A stretch of DNA of 64,000 nucleotides, taken from contig JANUWF010002051.1 in NCBI GenBank assembly GCA_026120185.1, forward strand, positions 992,001-1,056,000, read 5' to 3'. Shown in pieces: positions 58,701-64,000 of the stretch. Made by a program: the position numbers and the translations under genes. The stretch is from Voacanga thouarsii. Taxonomy: Eukaryota; Streptophyta; Magnoliopsida; Gentianales; Apocynaceae. The notes below the pieces were generated by a model, which did not search any database, was not told where the DNA came from, and worked only from the letters and a program-made list of their open reading frames with translations. Each line of letters opens with the position of its first letter. Within the stretch, counting starts at the first letter, position 1.

Positions 58701-59637
58701 TGCCCTTTTAGAGTCTTCTAATCTTTCTAAACCCCCTACAAGGAGTTACAGATATGGTTAGTGGCTCCTGAATCAACAATCCAAGTGGAAGTTGATCCAA
58801 CCATTGATATAGACTCTAGATAGAAAACATTACTAGTAGGGTTTTTCTTGTCTTGAAGATCTAGACACTTCTTTTTCCAGTGTTCCTTCTTCCCACATTT
58901 GAAGCACTTTCCCTTTGGTTTATCTTTGGGCTGGGTCTTGGGCTAGGCCGCTATGTTTCCCTTTTTCCTTTTGAACTTTCTGGGCTTAGGCCCAGATCTT
59001 GAGAAAGAAGCCTTAACAGTCATGACTTTTGATTGAGGCTTCATGACCTTCTCTGCCATCTGGAGTTCCTTCATTAACTCAGTTAAACTCATGTTCAACT
59101 TGTTCATGTTGTAATTCAACTTGAACTAAGTAAAGGAACCATGTAGAGACTTGAGAACCATATCCACTTGGCTCTCGGGGTCAATGACAGCCCCTAAGAT
59201 TCCGATTCCTCGAAAGCAGCAATCATCTTGAGCATGTGCTCTCTGATTGATGCTCCCTTAACCATCTTAGTGTTGATTATAGTTCGAAGAGCTTCCTGCC
59301 TTGCGGGCCGGCTCTTATCTGCGAACATAGTGGCCAATAACTGACTAATATCATATGCAGAAGCCATGTGCTCATGTTTTGACTGGAGCACATTACACAT
59401 GGAGGCTAACATATAGCAGCATGCCATTTCGTCAGCCTTCTTCCATGCCTTCTCAGCCTCTCGCTCTTCGGCGGTAGAACCTTCCCCGATCACAGGGCAG
59501 GTTTCGTAGAGGACATAAATATACTCCTCGACAGTGAGTATTATGTTCAGGTTCCTCTTCTAGTCTACATAGTTTGGTCCCGTTAGCTTATTCTCCCTGA
59601 GAAAAACGGCCAATAGACTAAAAGAACCTCCCACCAT
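55741..59637 (-). pseudogene. Copia-H gag-pol polyprotein, broken
   Basis: Domains read in order on the minus strand. Gag runs from ATG 59637 (NKLTGPNYVD, then a TAG stop, then the 59493-59194 segment with MACCYMLASMCNVLQSKHEH). The CCHC knuckle (KCFKCGKKEHWKKKC) is near 58900. The protease has WIVDSGATNHICN (intact DSG) near 58770. Integrase follows with HLRLGHINS, the LIHTDVCGP and FTDDCTKFG acidic residues and QNGVAERRNR (58370-57840). Reverse transcriptase has MDVKTVFLNSHLSEDIYMS and MYVDDILLIGND (57050-56427). RNase H reads NEAEYVAASEASKKAVW and YCDNTRAVS (56253-55741). The total span is 3897 bases, the normal length for a ~1300-residue polyprotein. Reading switches frame at least three times and several stops occur, so it is inactive. 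Confidence 0.93.
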
Positions 59638-61415
59638 CGAAAAATAAAAGAAAGGATTTTGTTTGTGAAAACAAAATAAATTTGTGCACTAATTAATTTG
59701 GCTCTTAGGAAAACTGACATAGCTTCTTAGGAAGATTAATAGTTCCCTAAGCTAAGTGTATTAACCATCTCAAATTAATTTCCCTTCTAGGTAATGATCT
59801 AGAAGATAACTTCATTGAGGGGGTGGCCGTTTCCTCTCATTTCTTATGGACATACCTCGCGCTTATAACCTCCAACGTGGGCTGGCCGATTATAGTACGT
59901 GTCCTGAGTTATTAATTACATCCTTCCATTAGATTTAGATCCTTGTGGTATCCCCATCCTATACGGGTTCACTCCCAGGGTGACGCAAGGGGACCCACGA
60001 TCTCTAATGAGGATCGTGATGGAAGCCGTGGGGCCGTTGGAACCTCTCTCCCACTTAGTCTTTTAAAATAAAGGTTTTTTGAAAAATTTTCATTAAGTTT
60101 TTCCTTAACTCAAAAATAAAATATCTAAATCCATTAAAATCTCTATGTCAAGGCTTATATCCTTTGAGAGATTTTTCTATGGACTTATTTTATTTAAGTT
60201 AAAACTTAATAATTTCAAAAAATTTTCAATTACAACTTTCTAGAGAATTTGGTCTCAAGTTTATTTGACAAAACAATTTTTCTTGTGCCAAAAATTAAAA
60301 CAAAATGGCTTGCTATTTTAACTTACAAAAATATCTAAATCCAATATATTTTCTATGTCAAGGATTAAATCCTTTGAGAAAATATCTAAGGATTAATTTT
60401 TGTTCAATTTAAAATAACCTTTTAATTTTTAAAACAAAAATATTTTTCTTGTCAAAAATATTCCCAAAGACTTTGGTCTTTGAGAAAATGTACACATAGG
60501 TACTCAAAATAGATAACATCCTAGAAAACAGTAAACATTTTCATGCTGTTCTATTTTTAAACCTAAGTGCCCAAATAATAGAATTAAACACATTAATTAA
60601 TTAATTAATTGTCTTGTTTAATCCTAAAATCCCTTACTAATATTTCCATGCAAATATATTCCTCGAATATTTACTATTGCAAAATATTAACTTCGCCTAG
60701 TATGGGACCCAAAACCAAAAGAAAATTGCAAGAAAAATTACAAGGAAAAATTAAGAAAATTTCTCCTTAGTCCATTGCAACCTCCACACTAGATCATGCA
60801 CCCATCTGCACTGTGGTCCACTGTACCCGCCGCACAGAACCAGGATCCACGAGAAAACCAATGCGCGGACGGCCTTCCAAACCATAGCCGGCCCCAGTTC
60901 CATCACCCCAAGCCAGCGTTGGTTCTGGTCTGGACCGCTAGGACCGGCCTTCTAGACCATAGTCGGCACCGGTTCCGGCATCCCAAGTCGGCGTCGGTTT
61001 CGGTTTGGACCGGCCTTCCAGACCATAGTCGGCACCGGTTCCGGCATCCCAAGCCGGCGCCGGTTTTGGTCTGGACTCCAGAACCTATAGTTTTTTCTGC
61101 GAATTTCTTCTGCATAGCCTTCTGCACCTGCCCCCTGGTTTTTCCTCACAACTTCTAGCTTCGATGGTTCTCCGATTTCAAACCAAATACAACGAAATCA
61201 ATCAAAACCAACAATTGCCTATACCCTTCCAAATTGGGTTTACACGGTTGTTCTATGAAAGCATGGAAATTACAGAGAGCCTATGCTTCTACTATGAAGC
61301 TTACAACAATACCTATCTCATACCAAAACAGTGAAGGATCACAGGCTTAAGCACTAAACAATTATCTTCTCCATTTTTATTAACTAACATGCTCCCTAAG
61401 TTAATCAAATAACAT
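59638..61415 (-). other. Long leader of copia-H
   Basis: About 1.8 kb between primer-binding site and gag, longer than in many copia elements. It is AT-rich at 60060-60780, with a GC-rich repeat island at 60796-61140. No additional gene is convincing; open frames over the GC-rich island occur on both strands and reflect composition. Confidence 0.6.
60868..61085. repeat. 66-74-bp GC-rich tandem repeat, about 3 units
   Basis: GACCGGCCTTCCAGACCATA and related starts occur at 60868 (as GACGGCC), 60942 and 61008, each followed by GTCGGCACCGGTTCCGGCAT or a variant. Confidence 0.9.
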
Positions 61416-61427
61416 GCTCTGATACCA
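61416..61427 (-). other. Primer-binding site of copia-H
   Basis: TGGTATCAGAGC on the minus strand, complementary to initiator tRNA-Met, two bases inside the 5' LTR. Confidence 0.93.
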
Positions 61428-61429
61428 AT

Positions 61430-62663
61430 TGTTGGTTTGACAGAAAACAGAGGAACATGTTGCAGCAACAGAGAACAAATAGAGGCAAAGAAAAACCGTG
61501 AAGATCAGCAGCATGGAAGCATTTAAAACATACCTCTGGGTGCCTTAAACCTCTTAGGTTGTGAAAGAATAGATTGAACATCATGGACAACCCCTTCTTG
61601 CGCGCTTGATGAAGCTTCCGGTTGAAAACTTGCTAACCTCCTACTCTGCCTTGTTTGCATGAATGATGAACGCCAAAGCTTTCTGGTTGTCGGAATATTT
61701 CACTGCCTAATTCTTTGTTGGTGAAACAATGGGTGAAGATGAATGATCTCAAGAGGAGGAATCCTCTCAACTTTCTTGGTGAACTAAAGTTTGAGAAGAA
61801 AATCAACAACCTTCCAACCTCTTATATTCTTTGCTAATATAAAGAACAAGAGAACCAAAGGTCACAAAAGAGAGAGTTCTCCCTTCTTTGCTCTTTAGTT
61901 AACCATATCAAGAAGAGAACCAAAGGTCACGAGAGAGAGCTTAGGAAAAGAAAACCAGGTTTTCTTTTTATTCACCTCAAGAGACGGAGGTCTTTTATTC
62001 CAAATCTAAGAATTCCAAATAATTATCCAATTGCAATTGGAACCCATAAAATTCTCAGAATTATAAATTGGTCCATCAACTTCTCTTTCTCGCAATAAAC
62101 CCCACTATGTTATCAAATAACATCTTGAGTATATATTCCTCTTTAACTGAGACCAATTCCTCAACCCAAAATTAATTAGGACTTACGGGCTATTCCGAGG
62201 ACCAAAAAGACACATTGTCTTGACTACTAAAATGACCAAAATACCCCTACTATAAATAGTTGTATTTTGCATTTTAAATATTTTCTAATATCACCATAAG
62301 AAAATATTAACCCCAAGGATAATGCTACATTAGCAAAGTCTCCGACCTACAGGTGTAATGACTAAAATACTCTTCTATACATCGCCGTACATTTAGAGAT
62401 GAAAAAGTGTACTAACACCTCTCTAAATGACATCTACCCTCCTTATGCCTCTAGTCCAATGATCTACGACTTCCTAGAATATTTTCACTTTCCAAGGGAG
62501 CTACCCTAAAGCAAACATCCAAGTCATATTTCTTAGGGCCCTGGACATTCAAACATTCAGACAACCACAATGAGCGATATAGTATAGAAACTATCTTATA
62601 CAAGTTTGTCTTAACTAACTAGTCACATATACTCAATATACAAGTATATTGGCCCTATGATAG
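61430..62663 (-). mobile_element. 5' LTR of copia-H, truncated by a nested insertion
   Basis: Matches 53977-55215 of the other LTR, then stops after CTATGATAG where an unrelated LTR begins. The missing 503 bp, starting AACCTCAACTATAGC, is expected beyond the window after the nested element. Confidence 0.92.
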
Positions 62664-64000
62664 TGTTAGGGATATGCCCTAGAGTCAATTTGTACTTATA
62701 CTATTATCATTATGTTTTATATAATAATATGAGGCTTTCCTTTCCATGAATAGTGAGTTTTGTTTTGTTGGTCATCAAGTACGTGACTTGATAGTAAAAC
62801 CCTACAATGGATACAATGACTATTCTAAAACTGTCCTTGATCGATTATTATTATTGGAATAATAATAAATTAAGATTAGTATGTTTGTGACTTGATGGCT
62901 ACGTTTTACTGGCCATGGATATTTGTGATATCGAGTCAAGACATAAATAAATATTAGAGAACATTGTATTGGACATGACCCACTGTGAGAGTACTTCATG
63001 GAATATGTCATAAGTACTTTCTAGCCGTAATAATATTGAAAGTCCTTCGACCTAAATTCATCATAGTTTCCTACTTGATAAATTCTATATTTTGACATTG
63101 TCTAAAGTTGTCTTTAACCAGATAATAAATTAGACTACTGTTGGATATAGAATAAATCAAGGAGAGGAATATGATTGATTGTGAAGGAATTTGTCCCTCT
63201 CAGTTATGAGAGAGATATCTATGGGCCCCTTGATAAGTTAGACTGTTAAAAATGCATGGTCGTGCTCAAATATATCAATCTAAGCTTTTGATATCATTTG
63301 TTTGAACAGTCTACTATGAAATCAAGAAATAATTGATTAAGCTTAATAAGGATGACATGCTCCGTACCTTATGCTTAATATGGATATCGTGTGACAAAAG
63401 GACTAAATATAAAATTATGGTTTGGTTCAAAGAGATCACTGATATTCATTTAACCTGGATAGTTATAATGTTTTGCTAGAAACCGCTTATAACTTGTGGG
63501 CTATTTAAATATGATTTAGGCACACTGCCAGTGTTAAACGAACCTATAGGGTCACACAATAAGCGAACTTGTTAGGTTATTTTTCTGGTTACCAAGTTCG
63601 ATGAATCTGGAAATATGTCTAAGTTAATCGTACTTAAAAAATTTACCAGATACAATGAATCTGGAAATATGTCCACATTCGATGTATCTGGATGATGTCT
63701 AGATTATAAGAATCTTACTCGGTAAATTAATTAGTTAAATTACCGAGATAATGGCAGAATCTTATCATATCAGTTTTAATTTAATTTGAATTTAAATTAG
63801 AATATGATAAGATATTATTAGGGTTGGACTCTAAGAGGTTCAGGGGTTTTTAAGAAAACCATAGCCGTTTTTTCAATAGTCCAATTTTTCGGTTGAGAAC
63901 ATTCGTGCCATTCTCTACTAGAAAAAAAAAAAGAAAACCTCTTAAACCCTAGGCGCTAGCACTCCTCGGGTATCGAGTGAGTTCGCGGTGTGTATCCGAT
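62664..64000 (+). mobile_element. LTR of another retrotransposon, running off the window
   Basis: It begins TGTTAGGGATATGCCCTAGA immediately after GATAG in the copia-H LTR. TG start plus the RGGATATGCC stretch is typical of a copia LTR. No end or primer-binding site appears before base 64000, so the LTR is at least 1337 bp or includes some internal sequence. Small internal repeats of GATGAATCTGGAAATATGTC occur at about 63599, 63654 and, weaker, 63678. No coding domain is visible. Confidence 0.72.

Larger units (their letters stand above)
53977..62663 (-). mobile_element. Copia-H: Ty1/copia LTR retrotransposon, minus strand
   Basis: A nearly complete element. On the plus strand it shows a first LTR (53977-55718), a polypurine tract, gag-pol in reverse, a long leader, the primer-binding site and a second LTR (61430-62663, cut by a nested element). 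The two LTRs align over their whole shared length (start TGTTGGTTTGACA in both) with scattered differences, so the element is not recent. It inserted in the TNP2 gene of CACTA-6. CCATG precedes the first LTR; its copy should lie beyond the window. Confidence 0.93.

Noticed and set aside
60796..61158. 120-codon frame and two opposite-strand frames in the copia-H leader
   Set aside because: Open on both strands because of the GC-rich tandem repeat; no domain.

Overview
This window is plant nuclear DNA. It is AT-rich, intron-bearing and dominated by nested transposable elements: Ty1/copia retrotransposons, CACTA (En/Spm) DNA transposons, a non-coding long-terminal-repeat (LTR) element and a LINE fragment. 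Only four stretches look derived from ordinary plant genes. They are a GBF-interacting-protein (GIP1) first-exon fragment, an RKD-type RWP-RK gene fragment, a short plant J-domain protein with an apparently intact reading frame, and leader exons of the latter. The gene families point to an angiosperm, probably a eudicot with a large repeat-rich genome; I cannot name the species.

Layout. 1-2897 holds old retrotransposon sequence ending in a copia gag/protease fragment. 2898-15612 is a complete but decayed CACTA element (CACTA-1) with terminal inverted repeats, a TAT target duplication and relics of both transposase genes (TNP2-like and TNP1/Ptta-like). 16659-17165 is one terminus of a second CACTA type made of 40-bp palindromic repeats. 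18496-18786 is the GIP1 fragment. About 20160-26948 looks like a non-autonomous CACTA (CACTA-3) that carries, on the minus strand, a broken RKD gene fragment whose 189-bp N-terminal exon sits in a tandem triplication. 28520-29260 is the J-domain gene, with an HPE in place of the HPD motif.

30152-45972 is a four-level nest. Copia-B (5' truncated, with a 3' LTR at 45286-45972) is split by a non-coding LTR element (32268-44970). That element is split by CACTA-4 (35822-42715, target duplication GAA), and CACTA-4 is split by CACTA-5 (39009-41943, target duplication ATA).

47098-64000 is a second nest. The copia-F gag/protease is interrupted by CACTA-6 (from 48227, transposases on the minus strand). 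CACTA-6 is interrupted by copia-H (53977 onward, minus strand, both LTRs, primer-binding site and polypurine tract visible). The 5' LTR of copia-H is cut at 62663 by yet another LTR element that runs off the window end.

No rRNA gene, CRISPR array, prokaryotic operon or intact transposase was seen. Almost every coding relic carries in-frame stops or frameshifts. The J-domain gene is the only reading frame longer than 200 codons that looks like an intact non-transposon protein.
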